From assembly GCA_015207195.1 (NCBI GenBank), contig JADEXJ010000053.1:1-37088 (forward strand): 37,088 bases of DNA, written 5' to 3'. Made by a program: the position numbers and the translations under genes. Under the pieces are notes generated by a model. It saw only the letters and a program-made list of their open reading frames with translations. It was not told where the DNA came from and searched no databases. Of the stretch, positions 1-10,201 are shown piece after piece (positions within the stretch are counted from its first letter, which is position 1; the number at the start of each line of letters is the position of its first letter). The stretch is from Pleurocapsales cyanobacterium LEGE 10410. Lineage in GTDB: Bacteria; Cyanobacteriota; Cyanobacteriia; Cyanobacteriales; Xenococcaceae.

Positions 1-48
1 TTCAGGAAGTTGAAGCATTGCGTTTTCAACAATTAAACTTATTGATAA

Positions 49-79
49 CAGTCTCTCATGTTTTGGGAGACTGGCTTTT
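49..79 (+). terminator. Intrinsic terminator, first of three
   Basis: Arms 49-57 and 65-73 pair over nine positions (CAGTCTC/GAGACTG plus two closing pairs, one of them T-G) around a 7-base loop. GCTTTTT follows. It points rightward, so it should end a + strand gene left of the window. In frame 1 a stop codon lies at 34-36, but the preceding 11 codons are too few to identify that gene. Confidence 0.75.
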
Positions 80-107
80 TCAATTCCCCTCTCTGCTTAC
101 CTTTCAA

Positions 108-137
108 CTCTGTTGTCGCCCCCACAGAGCTTTTTTT
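108..137 (+). terminator. Intrinsic terminator, second of three
   Basis: A perfect 6-bp stem, CTCTGT (108-113) with ACAGAG (124-129), encloses a C-rich 10-base loop and is followed by one C and seven T. It is weaker than its neighbours but has the classic form and the same + orientation. Confidence 0.55.
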
Positions 138-151
138 AAAGCAGGTAATCT

Positions 152-180
152 AACTCCTCTTTGTTGAGGAGTTTTTTTTT
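152..180 (+). terminator. Intrinsic terminator, third of three
   Basis: A perfect 8-bp stem, AACTCCTC (152-159) with GAGGAGTT (166-173), has a 6-base loop and runs into a T-tract ending at 180. This is the strongest of the three tandem + strand terminators. Confidence 0.85.
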
Positions 181-316
181 GGGGATTGACCAACTCTCAA
201 ACAATAGTTAAACAGCGATCGCTTTTTAGTTGTGATTCACCAAGAGCATAAGGAACAGGGCAGTGTCGTTTTATTTATCCTTTTTTTATAGTCAGTAACC
301 AAGATAAAATTCGCCA

Positions 317-346
317 ATAAAAAACGCCCAAATTAACTTTGAACGT
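317..346 (-). terminator. Probable terminator of the atp operon
   Basis: Read on the - strand, ACGTTCAAA (346-338) pairs with TTTGGGCGT (332-324). This is nine pairs, two of them G-U, with a 5-base loop, followed by TTTTTATT. It lies about 110 bases past the atpC stop codon and is the only terminator-like structure found there on that strand. The remaining bases of 181-457 show a HIP1 site but no gene. Confidence 0.6.
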
Positions 347-457
347 CAAAACAAATATTATAGAAGTCAGACAAAACCAATAAATCTTCTGGCTATTTAA
401 AGTCTTAATTTCTCCTGCTTTGATTGAAAAAATAATCAATCTCAGCCATCGTGAAGA

Positions 458-1402
458 TTACAGCGCATTGGCACCTGCAACCACCTCAGAAAGTTCTTGA
501 GTAATCGCTGCTTGTCTGGCTTTGTTATAAGACAGGGTTAAGGTACCCATCAATTCTGTGGCATTATCGCTAGCATTATTCATCGCCGTCATTCTAGCTG
601 CCAGTTCGCTTGCTGCTGCTTCCTGTAAAGAACGTAACATTTGGTTGTTGAGATACAGAGGTAGTAAAGCGTCCAAGATTTGCACGGGGTCTTGTTCAAA
701 GATAGTATCCCTGGGAAATGCTCTAACTTCCGATGTCACGGTTTCTCTTTCAACACCAAACTCTCCACCCTTACTAGTCAAGCGGAAAATTTCATCATCC
801 TTTACCTCTAATCCTTGAGTCGTTAGGGGCAGTAAAGTTTGAATTACTGGCTTGGAAGCAATCAAAGAAACAAACTTGGTATAAATCAGCTCGACTTTAT
901 CTACTTCTTCGGCAAGAAACAAAGATAATAGTTCATCGGCAATTTCTGAGGCTTCAGCAGCCGTAGGAATCTGCTCTAAATTGACAAAAGTCTTCTCAAT
1001 GGGAACGTCGCGACGCTGGAAATGCTGAGTTGCTTTGCGTCCAATCAAAACATAAGTATATTCAACACCTTGGGCTTCTAGTTCCTTGGCTCTAATTTCT
1101 GCCCGACGTATTACGTTGGCGTTATATCCACCACACAAACCGCGATCGCCACTAACTACTAACAGAGCAACTTTTTTAATTTCTCTTTGCTTAAATAGGG
1201 GGAGATCTACGTCTTCAAACTGAAGTTTATCCTGAATATTGTAAAGCACCTCCGCCAGACTATCGGCAAAAGGTCGGGTAGAGTTGACCTGTTCTTGGGC
1301 GCGACGAACTTTTGCAGCAGCCACCAGGCGCATTGCTTCTGTAATTTTTTTGGTGTTTTTGACCGACGCGATGCGATCGCGAATTGCTTTTAAGTTAGCC
1401 AT
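458..1402 (-). CDS. atpC: F0F1 ATP synthase gamma subunit (atpC; atpG in bacterial nomenclature)
   Basis: This is the central rotor shaft of the thylakoid and plasma-membrane ATP synthase, and it couples c-ring rotation to catalysis in the alpha3beta3 head. The 314-residue length and the N-terminus [20 protein letters not shown] are characteristic, as is the [10 protein letters not shown] segment near residue 90. Residues about 195-235 form the extra loop found in cyanobacterial and plastid gamma. The redox-active cysteine pair of the plant protein is absent, so thiol control is not expected. It is the last gene of the operon, about 96 bases after atpA, with a repeat-rich spacer between. The ATG at 1402 fits the conserved N-terminus. 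Confidence 0.97.
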   Translation of the reverse strand: MANLKAIRDRIASVKNTKKITEAMRLVAAAKVRRAQEQVNSTRPFADSLAEVLYNIQDKLQFEDVDLPLFKQREIKKVALLVVSGDRGLCGGYNANVIRRAEIRAKELEAQGVEYTYVLIGRKATQHFQRRDVPIEKTFVNLEQIPTAAEASEIADELLSLFLAEEVDKVELIYTKFVSLIASKPVIQTLLPLTTQGLEVKDDEIFRLTSKGGEFGVERETVTSEVRAFPRDTIFEQDPVQILDALLPLYLNNQMLRSLQEAAASELAARMTAMNNASDNATELMGTLTLSYNKARQAAITQELSEVVAGANAL

Positions 1403-1411
1403 ATCTTCTAA

Positions 1412-1496
1412 AGGATGAATGATGAATTATGGAGGATGAGGATTGAAGAGGGAAAGTTTTTTCCTTATCCCTCATCCCTTATCCCTCATCCTTTTG
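1412..1496. repeat. atpA-atpC spacer of GGATGA microrepeats
   Basis: The 96-base spacer contains several GGATGA units on one side (1413-1442) and several TCATCC units on the other (1467-1491). Transcripts can therefore fold into an imperfect hairpin, for example AGGATGAGG with CCTCATCC. Degenerate microrepeats of this kind are common between cyanobacterial genes. No T-tract follows on either strand, so I do not call it a terminator. Confidence 0.5.
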
Positions 1497-1498
1497 AT

Positions 1499-3043
<1,545 letters not shown>

Positions 3044-3051
3044 TTACAATG

Positions 3052-3600
3052 TTACTGATTGAGGCTCACGCTGATACGACGTAATTGCCCGCGAAGACTC
3101 GCATCAATTACCTTTGAACCCACTTTAATAATTACCCCACCAATCAAACTGGGGTCTACCTTTGTCTTTAACTCTACATCACGAGCTTCAACAATTCTCT
3201 TTACTTTCTCAACGATGTTGTTTTTCTGCTCGTCGTTTAATTCTTTAGCAGAAATTGCTTCTGCCAACACCGTTTGGTTGAGCTTCCGCAACAGGCTGAG
3301 ATACTGTTCGACAATTGGCTCTAAAAAGACAATTCGTCTCTTGTCTACCAGCAACATCATGAAGTTTACTAAATAGGGATTAGCATCACCCATTACCTGC
3401 TTTAAAACTGCTTTTTTGTCTTCGTTTTTAATTACTGGATTAAGTACGAAGTCCTTAAACTCCTGAGAATCTGCCAATAAAGTTTCGAGTTCGCGAAAAG
3501 TCTCGCCAAACTGGTCGGCAAGCTCGTTTTGCTGTGCCAAAGACATTAGTGCCTGAGCATAGGGTTCGCCGATCTCGCTGCTGATTAAAGTTCCAGCCAT
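3052..3600 (-). CDS. atpH: F0F1 ATP synthase delta subunit (atpH; called atpD in older cyanobacterial usage)
   Basis: Delta is the peripheral-stalk cap that joins the b/b' dimer to the top of the alpha3beta3 head. The 182-residue length and largely helical composition match the OSCP/delta family. An N-terminal helical bundle (about 1-105) is followed by a C-terminal part with the conserved pattern [22 protein letters not shown] near 143-165. It starts only 4 bases after the atpF stop, which suggests translational coupling with the b subunit it binds. No anomalies are visible. Confidence 0.96.
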   Translation of the reverse strand: MAGTLISSEIGEPYAQALMSLAQQNELADQFGETFRELETLLADSQEFKDFVLNPVIKNEDKKAVLKQVMGDANPYLVNFMMLLVDKRRIVFLEPIVEQYLSLLRKLNQTVLAEAISAKELNDEQKNNIVEKVKRIVEARDVELKTKVDPSLIGGVIIKVGSKVIDASLRGQLRRISVSLNQ

Positions 3601-3604
3601 GTTT

Positions 3605-4135
3605 CTACTCTCCTAGCTTCGCGATACTACGGTCGATTAGTTGACGCTGCTTGTCGTCATTTAATACTTCTCCCATGCGGGATTCTACTCGTTCGAGAGC
3701 CATTGCCACCACTCTGGAGCGCAGTTGCGCGATCGCTCTTTCCTGTTCGGAGTTGAGGTCGGCATCGGCACTGGCTTTAAGTCTTTCTACCTCTTTTTGC
3801 CCTTTTGCCAATACTGCTGATTTAGCTTTTTCGGCGTTAGTCTCCGCTTGAGAGCGAATTTTAACTGCGTTATCCTGCGCCTCTTTAAGGTTTTTTTGCG
3901 CTACTGCTAGAGCATCTTTTGACTCTTGAGCGCGTGCTTCTGCCGATCTGATTTCTGCTTCTATTTTTGCTCTTCTTTCGCTGAGAATATTGCCTACCAC
4001 CTTGCCTCCGTAGACAATTAGTAAGACAAAAATAATTCCCAAGTTGATCAGATTGGTTTCGATAATGTCAAAGTTGAATCCGAAACCGCTTTCTGCACCA
4101 GCTTCCGCGTTGAGAAGGAAAAGAGTACCTATCAT
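3605..4135 (-). CDS. atpF: F0F1 ATP synthase subunit b
   Basis: This is one of the two different stalk subunits of the photosynthetic-type enzyme. It is 176 residues long. The N-terminal region (1-22) is followed by one membrane segment (about 27-46) and then a long charged helix rich in Ala, Glu, Lys and Gln (about 50-160) that forms the right-handed coiled coil with b'. The ATG at 4135 gives the usual short leader. It is separated from atpG by an unusually long 378-base gap containing repeats, while the downstream delta gene is only 4 bases away. Confidence 0.96.
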   Translation of the reverse strand: MIGTLFLLNAEAGAESGFGFNFDIIETNLINLGIIFVLLIVYGGKVVGNILSERRAKIEAEIRSAEARAQESKDALAVAQKNLKEAQDNAVKIRSQAETNAEKAKSAVLAKGQKEVERLKASADADLNSEQERAIAQLRSRVVAMALERVESRMGEVLNDDKQRQLIDRSIAKLGE

Positions 4136-4513
4136 TACTTCTTATCCGTACTAATTAGGTTATATTGTTTCTGAAAAAAGCTTTTAGTTTTTAGCTTTCA
4201 GCTGCTCGGTTCACCTAGATTTAAACAGGGCTTACGCCCAAGCGCGATAGCGCGCTTGCTACGCTTTGCGTAGCGTGGTGTTTACCTGACAGTGCATTTT
4301 ACGTTCATAGCTTTTTGGTAGATCTCACCCGTTCTTATTTAAAAGATTTTTAGGACTACCAAAACTTAAGTAAAAAATAGAAATTTTTTAACTCGTTTAG
4401 CTGATGGCTGATAGCTTGTAGCTTTCTTTAAAATTGACGAATATACTATCAAGTTAATAAGTTATGCTTAATAGCGATCGCACTGATATTTTTTATTGAT
4501 AGATTTAGTCAGT
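4136..4513. repeat. 378-base gap between atpG and atpF with two adjacent hairpins
   Basis: No gene is seen here. At 4241-4256 AGCGCG-ATAG-CGCGCT forms a perfect 6-bp stem, and at 4258-4274 GCTACGC-TTT-GCGTAGC forms a perfect 7-bp stem, so two GC-rich hairpins stand almost back to back in an otherwise AT-rich gap. The surroundings hold AGCT-type microrepeats (about 4173-4203 and 4398-4428) and a HIP1 site near 4474. The paired-palindrome form resembles dispersed cyanobacterial repeats, so an insertion into the operon is likely. I did not find a second copy in this window. Confidence 0.6.
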
Positions 4514-5011
4514 TTAATTGACTAGTTCTGCTCCGAGTAACTTTTCCAATATTTGATCACTGAGAGTATCTACCTGTTGTTCTAAAGTCTGCATTGCTTC
4601 AGTTTTTTGCGCTTCAATCTCATCAGCAGCCTTTTGTCTTTGCGCTGCCACCTCTTGCTGGGCATTTTGAATTTTGCTAGCAGAGATTTTTTCCGCTTCG
4701 GCTTTTGCGTCGGCGATAATTTGTTGAGACTGGCGACGAACTTCTCTCAGTTCGTTTTCGTATTGTGCTGCCAAAGCTTCTGATTTTTCTTTGACTTCGC
4801 GAGCTTCTTTGAGACTTCTGCGAACATAATCGCCTCGCTGATCGATCGCTTTACCCAATGGTTTATACAACAGTGCATTTAACACTGCCATCAAAATCAA
4901 AAACTGAAGTGCCATCAAAGGCAGGGTAGCGTCAATGTCGAATAATCCACCTTCGGCAGTGGTTTCAGCAGCAGCCTCTGCTGTCACCAAGAAAATAGTC
5001 CAATATGTCAT
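4514..5011 (-). CDS. atpG: F0F1 ATP synthase subunit b' (atpG; also atpF2)
   Basis: This is the second stalk subunit, found in cyanobacteria, plastids and phototrophic proteobacteria, where a b/b' heterodimer replaces a b homodimer. It is 165 residues long. A short N-terminal segment precedes a membrane helix (about 28-49, with [21 protein letters not shown]). A long amphipathic helix rich in Glu, Ala and Gln follows to the C-terminus. It lies between the c and b genes, in the order expected for a cyanobacterial operon. The ATG at 5011 is the only sensible start before the membrane segment. Confidence 0.96.
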   Translation of the reverse strand: MTYWTIFLVTAEAAAETTAEGGLFDIDATLPLMALQFLILMAVLNALLYKPLGKAIDQRGDYVRRSLKEAREVKEKSEALAAQYENELREVRRQSQQIIADAKAEAEKISASKIQNAQQEVAAQRQKAADEIEAQKTEAMQTLEQQVDTLSDQILEKLLGAELVN

Positions 5012-5107
5012 TATTTTTTAACCCTGTTGCTTCCATTTATATTAGTAATTGAATACTAATTGGTTAATTTAATTACCAAGGTTTTTTGGCTATAAATATA
5101 CGATTCA

Positions 5108-5146
5108 AATGCCCGAACTGTCTTGAGTAGATCGCGCTCGGGCATT
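5108..5146 (-). promoter_or_regulatory. Hairpin just downstream of atpE
   Basis: Perfect 9-bp inverted repeat: AATGCCCGA (5108-5116) and TCGGGCATT (5138-5146), with a 21-base loop, starting 8 bases past the atpE stop codon. No T-tract follows on the - strand, so it is not a normal terminator. It could instead be an RNA-processing or 3'-end-stabilising structure that favours the c-subunit message (inference). Confidence 0.6.
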
Positions 5147-5153
5147 CAGCCTT

Positions 5154-5471
<318 letters not shown>

Positions 5472-5510
5472 TCAAAGAAGGCGACTGGCTGGGTGACGAT
5501 CGACCCAAGG

Positions 5511-5545
5511 CGAATAATTGAATGTTTTAAATCCTCAATTATTCG
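5511..5545 (-). promoter_or_regulatory. Hairpin containing the atpB stop codon
   Basis: Perfect 11-bp inverted repeat: CGAATAATTGA (5511-5521) and TCAATTATTCG (5535-5545), loop 13 bases. The atpB stop codon (5539-5541) lies in one arm. No T-tract follows. A role in termination or reinitiation, processing between a and c cistrons, or partial attenuation is possible, but none is shown by the sequence alone. Confidence 0.6.
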
Positions 5546-6282
5546 TGATGTTCCTCAAGTGCTTCTCCAATATAGGCAGCAGCTAGAGTAGCGAAAATAA
5601 GTGCTTGAATCGCGCTTAAAAATAATCCCAAAACCATCAAGGGCAGAGGTACGAAAAGAGGAACTAACAGTACCAGTACTGCTACTACTAATTCATCTGC
5701 CAAAATGTTTCCAAATAAACGGAAGCTTAGGGACAAAGGTTTAGTAAAGTCTTCTAAAACCTTAAATGGTGCAAGAATTGGCGTTGGTTCTAAATATCCT
5801 GCAAAGTAGCCCAAGCCTTTCTTTCTAATTCCTGCATAAAAGTATGCGATGGAGGTAAGTAAAGCCAGAGCAACAGTGGTATTGATATCGTTTGTCGGTG
5901 CAGCTAGTTCACTATTAGGAATTTCAATTAATTTCCAGGGAACTAACGCCCCAGACCAATTAGATACAAAAATGAACAAAAACAAAGTACCGACAAAAGG
6001 CACCCAGTCTCGATATTCTTTTTCTCCAATCTGATCTTTTGCCAAATTCCGAATGAAGTCTAGCACGTACTCCATAAAGTTCTGCATCCCACTAGGAATT
6101 CTCTGGATATTTCTTGAGCCGAGAAAAGCAGCAATTACTAAAATAGCAATTACCAACCAAGAAGCCAGAAATACTTGACCATGTAATTTTAAACCGCCTA
6201 GTTCCCAATAAAAATGCTTACCTACTTCCAAAGAAGCTAGAGGGAATACTACGAGAGAATTAAAATTATTTAAAATTTCCAT
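5539..6282 (-). CDS. atpB: F0F1 ATP synthase subunit a
   Basis: This is the stator proton channel next to the c-ring. The 247-residue product has five to six hydrophobic segments. The essential arginine is Arg188 in the motif [14 protein letters not shown], and a conserved polar pattern near the C-terminus ends in an acidic/histidine tail (EALEEHHE). An in-frame extension to 6345 exists, but the ATG at 6282 gives the normal cyanobacterial length and N-terminal segment ([13 protein letters not shown]). It lies 69 bases after atpI. Its stop codon is inside an 11-bp hairpin. Confidence 0.97.
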   Translation of the reverse strand: MEILNNFNSLVVFPLASLEVGKHFYWELGGLKLHGQVFLASWLVIAILVIAAFLGSRNIQRIPSGMQNFMEYVLDFIRNLAKDQIGEKEYRDWVPFVGTLFLFIFVSNWSGALVPWKLIEIPNSELAAPTNDINTTVALALLTSIAYFYAGIRKKGLGYFAGYLEPTPILAPFKVLEDFTKPLSLSFRLFGNILADELVVAVLVLLVPLFVPLPLMVLGLFLSAIQALIFATLAAAYIGEALEEHHE

Positions 6283-6351
6283 GATTGCGATGTTTTCCCC
6301 AGTTATCGAGCGTTGCAGCCTACTTTTAGCCTTTGACCACTGCACCTTTTA

Positions 6352-6786
6352 CTACTTATTGGCTGGCATGAGGGTTGTTTGCAGCACGTAGAGAATGATG
6401 GCAGCTTTGTAGGTCAAAAAACCCAGAAAAATAGGTACAATTTGCAGTTGTTGCAGTTGAGTAGCAACTATAATTACACCAGCCAACAATGCTAGTCGAG
6501 TCGAACCGACACCTTTTTTATGAGCGCCTATTCTTTCTACTTCTCTTGCCAACATACCTAAATAGACCACGCCCACACAAGCCCCTAACAAATAGTTAAG
6601 AGATGTATTTAATGAATATACTATCCATACAGACAAGAAGATTACTGCCGTGATTGCTAAAGTTACTAACAACAAATTTTGTTTTAGTTGGTAGTATTCT
6701 TGCATCGAATCTTCTGAGGAAACAGAAGAATTTACTGGACTTGGTTCTTCTATGGTTGTGGTTGGTTCAACTTGGTTGCTAGACAA
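6352..6786 (-). CDS. atpI: ATP synthase protein I (AtpI/Atp1 family)
   Basis: This is a small membrane protein at the head of the operon. The family is thought to help c-ring assembly or stability and is not part of the finished enzyme. The 144-residue product has a polar, Ser/Glu-rich N-terminus (1-35) followed by four hydrophobic segments (about 36-60, 64-82, 97-115, 118-138). The start is TTG at 6786, with AAAGAG about 8 bases upstream. The next in-frame ATG is codon 28 and has no ribosome-binding site, so TTG is preferred with some doubt. Position and topology support the call, since primary sequence in this family is weakly conserved. Confidence 0.88.
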   Translation of the reverse strand: MSSNQVEPTTTIEEPSPVNSSVSSEDSMQEYYQLKQNLLLVTLAITAVIFLSVWIVYSLNTSLNYLLGACVGVVYLGMLAREVERIGAHKKGVGSTRLALLAGVIIVATQLQQLQIVPIFLGFLTYKAAIILYVLQTTLMPANK

Positions 6787-6963
6787 GGTTTACTCTTTAT
6801 ACTCAACTTTGGCACTCTGCTGAATGTTTGCCTGGAATCACAGTAGAATTTGGGTCACCGCTAACATCTAATGACAATTACTTGGATAAAAATATCCTTT
6901 TATTTATCGGCAGATAGTTAGTCAGACCGCCAATTTACCGTTACCCTAGTCCAGACAAGAAAA

Positions 6964-6973
6964 ATCATATCAC
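6964..6973 (-). promoter_or_regulatory. Candidate atp operon promoter (extended -10)
   Basis: The gap 6787-7058 precedes the whole atp operon and holds no gene. Read on the - strand, TGATATGAT gives an extended -10 element (TATGAT at 6969-6964), about 180 bases ahead of atpI. No good -35 lies at 16-18 bases, and the TTGTCA upstream is only 11 bases away. A small GGATA/TATCC hairpin lies near 6883-6896. Confidence 0.3.
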
Positions 6974-7058
6974 TTTAGCGTGACAATTATTAAAAAATTC
7001 TGAGACAACCTTCAAGGTTATTTTCCAGGCGATCGCTAGATAAAAGAGTTCTTAAAAT

Positions 7059-8267
7059 TCAAATTTGTGGACTTAAAACAATCAATTGTCGTTCCCAGAG
7101 CGATCGCACCCCTGCTAAATCTAGCTGACAGCTGCTGAATATGTCTTCCACGCAGGCTTTTACTTCATTCTTCTCACAAGCCAGCATAAACTCATATTCG
7201 CCATCCGACAGGCGAACCATCTGATATTCAAAATTGAGGAAGTTTTGAGCGGGGAATCCCTGCATACAGGGATTGAGTTCGGGAATGGCTTGGCTTAATA
7301 CTCCATCATTCGTCCAATCTTCCCTGGGTAAAGGTGGTTTGGCTAGAAAAAATTCATAATGGGTTAAATTAGGATCTAATAGCTCGATCAAACGATACAG
7401 CTGGCGATCGCTTAAATTTTCCGCTCTAGACATCAGTTCTGGCGATTTTCCGATTAACCTATCTAATTGCCAATATTGAGGATTAGAAAAGCCGACAAAA
7501 TCTAAACCCGAAGCCTCGATGAGATTAAATAGCGTCTCAATGTTGTAGTCAATTTCTTGAGGATGGACGTACATATCGGCAAAAGATTCATCCCGATGAT
7601 TTTCTAACGACCAGAGTTTTTTCTCCTGCTGAAGAATACGATTATTTTCGGGTAGGTTGGCAAAAATTTCCCTACCGACTTTCACCCCGTCGCGATAGTC
7701 CCCTCGTTTGTCTTGTTGCAGTAGGGCGATCGCTTTTTGCATCAGGCTTATTTCCCAGCGTCCCAATTCTGCATAAACAAAAATATGTAGAATCCCTCCT
7801 GGCTTGAGTTTCTCGGCTAAGGCTTGGATACCTCGTTCTGGTTCGGGTAGGTGATGCAGTACGCCGACGCAGTTAATAAAATCAAACTCTCCTGCTAGCT
7901 GGGTGGCTTCTTCTAACTTGAGGTTAAAAAACTTGACGGGTTTGGCGTGTTTGGCAATTACCCCCGAACGCTGGCAACGTTCCTTAGCGACTTCTAAAGC
8001 CTTGGCACTCAGATCGATCGCCGTTACTTCTGCTTGAGGGTTGAGGTGAATCAAATAATCCGTACCCGAACCCGTACCACACCCCGCATCTAAAATCCGA
8101 ATATCTTGGGTAGTAGGCTTGATTCCCGTACAAAAACTATATGCCGATGTCCAACACCATCGCCAATTATAGCCAGGGGGTTCGAGATCCGATAGGGGAT
8201 CGGGAGGAAAGGGATAGGTATTGTAGAGATTGGCTACAGCTTGGTTAATCGCTTGGGAATCGGACAT
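7059..8267 (-). CDS. Class I SAM-dependent methyltransferase, substrate unknown
   Basis: The 402-residue product has a Rossmann methyltransferase core. Motif I is ILDAGCGTGSGT (about 58-69), the acidic motif II is VTAIDLS with Asp85, and the post-motif GVLHHLPEP lies near residue 137. The N-terminal sequence LYNTYPFPPDPL resembles an extension seen in cyanobacterial methyltransferases of unknown substrate. The C-terminal 200 residues are family-specific and contain no domain that I recognise. The ATG at 8267 is the start. It is followed at 270 bases by atpI on the same strand but is probably a separate unit, and it is divergent from the DUF4126 gene. I cannot assign a substrate. Confidence 0.85.
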   Translation of the reverse strand: MSDSQAINQAVANLYNTYPFPPDPLSDLEPPGYNWRWCWTSAYSFCTGIKPTTQDIRILDAGCGTGSGTDYLIHLNPQAEVTAIDLSAKALEVAKERCQRSGVIAKHAKPVKFFNLKLEEATQLAGEFDFINCVGVLHHLPEPERGIQALAEKLKPGGILHIFVYAELGRWEISLMQKAIALLQQDKRGDYRDGVKVGREIFANLPENNRILQQEKKLWSLENHRDESFADMYVHPQEIDYNIETLFNLIEASGLDFVGFSNPQYWQLDRLIGKSPELMSRAENLSDRQLYRLIELLDPNLTHYEFFLAKPPLPREDWTNDGVLSQAIPELNPCMQGFPAQNFLNFEYQMVRLSDGEYEFMLACEKNEVKACVEDIFSSCQLDLAGVRSLWERQLIVLSPQI

Positions 8268-8551
8268 TTTTTTAAAGCGTCAAAATATGAAGTCGATACA
8301 ACGTAATAGAGGATTAGATTATAGTCCAAAGCAATAATCGCGATCGCCCTATGATTGAAGATCAAATGCGGTGCAATTAATTTTAAACATACAATTGTCT
8401 AACTCAATCTTTAATCTTGAGATTCATTTAGCTGACAGTTACCAAAGCATCACCAGCAATTAAATTACTCAAAGCTAGGTTGCTATATTGATCTTGGGGT
8501 TTCGTGACTTTGATCCAATCACGATGTTAATCAAAAGTATTCAGTAAGGTT

Positions 8552-9133
8552 ATGGCAATAATTCTGGCACTCTGTTTAGGCGTTACTCTCAGCGCAGCTT
8601 CTGGGTTCCGCTTGTTCGTGCCTCCTTTGGCATTAAGTTTGGCTTCCCTTTACGGAGATTTAGAACTATCTTCTGGGTTTGCTTGGGTGGGAACCTATCC
8701 CACGGCGATCGCTTTGAGCATAGCTACCGTAGTTGAAATCTTAGCTTATTATATTCCCGTAGTAGATAACCTCTTAGATACCATTGAAATTCCTACCGCA
8801 GTTGCTATCGGTACGTTATTGACTGCTGCTAATTTGGGAGATGTCAATCCTTTGTTGCAGTGGAGTATTGCTGCACTCGCAGGTGGCGGAACGGCAGGCA
8901 TTATTGAAACTTTTACGGCGATGACGCGAGTGGCTTCCACGGGGGCAACGGGAGGTACGGGAAATTTTCTGCTAGCCACTGCCGAAGCATTGAGTTCTGG
9001 AGTTTTGTCTATTTTGGCTTTTACTTTACCTCCCTTAGCCGTAGCTTTGGTTCTTGGCTTGTTAATTTTGGCGATCGTCAAGCTACCTAAATTTATTGCT
9101 TTCTGGAGACTTAGAGGGAGCAAAAGCAAGTAA
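8552..9133 (+). CDS. DUF4126 family membrane protein
   Basis: The 193-residue protein is very hydrophobic, with about five membrane segments and a glycine-rich centre (about residues 105-150, including AGGGTAGIIET and STGATGGTGN). The whole length matches the DUF4126 pattern: an N-terminal LGVTLSAASGFRLFVPPLALS, then a region with ETFTAMTRVAS. No function is established for the family. The ATG at 8552 has AAGG 4 bases upstream. The 284-base spacer to the divergent methyltransferase (8268-8551) shows HIP1 sites and a short CGTGA/TCACG hairpin but no further gene. A probable transposase tail begins 2 bases after its stop. Confidence 0.82.
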   Translation: MAIILALCLGVTLSAASGFRLFVPPLALSLASLYGDLELSSGFAWVGTYPTAIALSIATVVEILAYYIPVVDNLLDTIEIPTAVAIGTLLTAANLGDVNPLLQWSIAALAGGGTAGIIETFTAMTRVASTGATGGTGNFLLATAEALSSGVLSILAFTLPPLAVALVLGLLILAIVKLPKFIAFWRLRGSKSK

Positions 9134-9135
9134 GC

Positions 9136-9327
9136 TTGTTTGGTCAAACACCATTGCCTAAGGTGAGCGTCCAACGAATTTTTTATGTTCTTTGGACTCA
9201 AAAAAGAGAGTATGATGACCCTGGAGTTGATTACGAACAACAATATCAACAACGAGTTCTGAAAAATCTTCAACAAAAAGCAGAGCGATTGGGATTCGAT
9301 CTTGTTCCTCAACCCTCTCAATTTTAA
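9136..9327 (+). pseudogene. Probable 3' remnant of a transposase gene
   Basis: A 63-codon open frame begins 2 bases after the DUF4126 stop. It has no ATG (TTG at 9136, GTG at 9163) and no ribosome-binding site. The translated tail contains DPGVDYEQQYQQRVLKNL followed by KAERLGFDLVPQPS. In my recollection this resembles the C-terminal end of cyanobacterial transposases (a D-P-G-x-D-Y-x-x-x-Y-x-x-R-V-L-x-N-L pattern, then a basic GFxLVP end). I cannot place the IS family. Both the missing N-terminal catalytic part and the abrupt junction fit a decayed insertion. The alternative is a small gene translated by coupling to DUF4126. Confidence 0.45.
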
Positions 9328-9421
9328 TTTGTTTCTTAGAAGTTCGCTCTGCTTTAAAAATTGAATGGTCAGGTTGGGAGAATAGGGACAAGGTATATTT
9401 TTCCTTCTACCAACTGCCTAA

Positions 9422-9541
9422 TTGTTTGAAATTACTCCTGGGAAATTTTTTGTCGAACTGACGTGGGAACAAATTATCGTTCTCAAGATGCTATGGCGAT
9501 CCAAAATCTCCGTTGAAAAATTTGCCTCAGCAGAAGCCTAA
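9422..9541 (+). other. Short open frame, possible gene fragment
   Basis: In the 256-base gap between the transposase tail and trxA there is a 39-codon frame with a TTG start. It begins F-E-I-T-P-G-K-F-F-V-E-L-T-W-E and ends K-F-A-S-A-E-A. There is no ribosome-binding site and I do not recognise a complete domain. Given the neighbouring transposase remnant, this may be another degraded piece. Chance is equally possible. Confidence 0.15.
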
Positions 9542-9583
9542 ACCAGCCTTGCTGAAGCTAGAGTTGCGATCGCCAAAAAAAGA

Positions 9584-9910
9584 TTAAAGATACTTTTCTA
9601 ATGTACTTGCTAACGTAGTTTTCGGTACAGCCCCAACTACCATGTCTACTCGCTGTCCATCCTTGAAAATCATCAAGGTAGGGATACTGCGAATACCGTA
9701 TTGACTTGCAACCTGAGGGTTTTCGTCCGTGTTTAACTTGACTACTTTGATTTGTCCTTCGTATTGCTCGGCAATTTCATCGACTACTGGCGCAACCATA
9801 CGACAGGGTCCGCACCAGGGAGCCCAAAAGTCTACTAATACTGGAACCGAACTTTCCAAAACCTGTTCTGGAAAACTGGCATCCGTTACTGGAGCAGCTG
9901 ATGATGACAT
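9584..9910 (-). CDS. trxA: Thioredoxin (m-type)
   Basis: This small cytosolic dithiol reductant receives electrons from ferredoxin- or NADPH-dependent reductase and reduces target disulfides. The 108-residue product has the active site Trp32-Cys33-Gly-Pro-Cys36. The conserved cis-proline segment ([14 protein letters not shown]) and a full thioredoxin fold length are also present. A start at 9934 is possible, but the ATG at 9910 has TAAGGAC about 9 bases ahead and gives the usual N-terminus. The Yfr1 small RNA lies about 200 bases upstream on the same strand, a gene order known from many cyanobacteria. Confidence 0.97.
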   Translation of the reverse strand: MSSSAAPVTDASFPEQVLESSVPVLVDFWAPWCGPCRMVAPVVDEIAEQYEGQIKVVKLNTDENPQVASQYGIRSIPTLMIFKDGQRVDMVVGAVPKTTLASTLEKYL

Positions 9911-10106
9911 ACTTATTAAGTCCTTATTTACCACAAATTCTCTTCAATAAAGGATTTTAACATGGTCAATGATTAACAAGATCCAAAGCAATTAGACTTT
10001 ACATCTAAAGTAATAAATTTTTAAACTATTAAAGATTAGGTGGGGGGAACTAGGGGGCAAAAGCGAGTGAAAATTGAGATATTTGAGAAATTTGAGTAGA
10101 AAATAG

Positions 10107-10170
10107 AAAACCGCCCGATAATTCGAGCGGGGTGTGGTGTGAGGAGTGAACGGAAACTTTTGTCTCCGCC
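10107..10170 (-). ncRNA. yfr1: Yfr1 small regulatory RNA
   Basis: Read on the - strand, a 5' stem CGGAGAC/GTTTCCG with an AAAA loop (10168-10151, one G-U pair) is followed by a single-stranded stretch (10150-10131). That stretch carries the Yfr1 signature ACTCCTCACACC. A terminator stem of eight pairs then begins CCGC and ends GCGG (10130-10111) and is followed by TTTT. Length is about 64 nt, within the known Yfr1 range. Yfr1 is a cyanobacterial RNA known to pair with porin mRNAs and to be needed for stress tolerance in some strains. Its usual neighbour trxA is present, but guaB, often on the other side, is not. End positions are estimates. Confidence 0.93.
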
Positions 10171-10176
10171 CTCTCC

Positions 10177-10182
10177 ATTCTA
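10177..10182 (-). promoter_or_regulatory. Yfr1 promoter -10 element
   Basis: TAGAAT on the - strand lies 7 bases ahead of the predicted Yfr1 5' end (about 10169-10170), which is ideal spacing for a -10 box. No convincing -35 hexamer is visible. A perfect inverted repeat lies just upstream at 10202-10220. Confidence 0.6.
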
Positions 10183-10201
10183 AAATAGAACTTTGAAATT
10201 G

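Noticed and set aside
1-36. 3' end of a left-hand gene in frame 1
   Set aside because: Only 11 codons precede the stop. The terminators suggest a gene to the left, but the frame cannot be chosen or identified.
6981-6986. TTGTCA as a -35 box for the atp operon
   Set aside because: It is only 11 bases from the candidate -10, which is too close for a sigma-70 type promoter.
8749-9321. 190-codon frame antisense to the DUF4126 gene
   Set aside because: It is a shadow of a well-supported + strand gene, with biased composition and no start signal.
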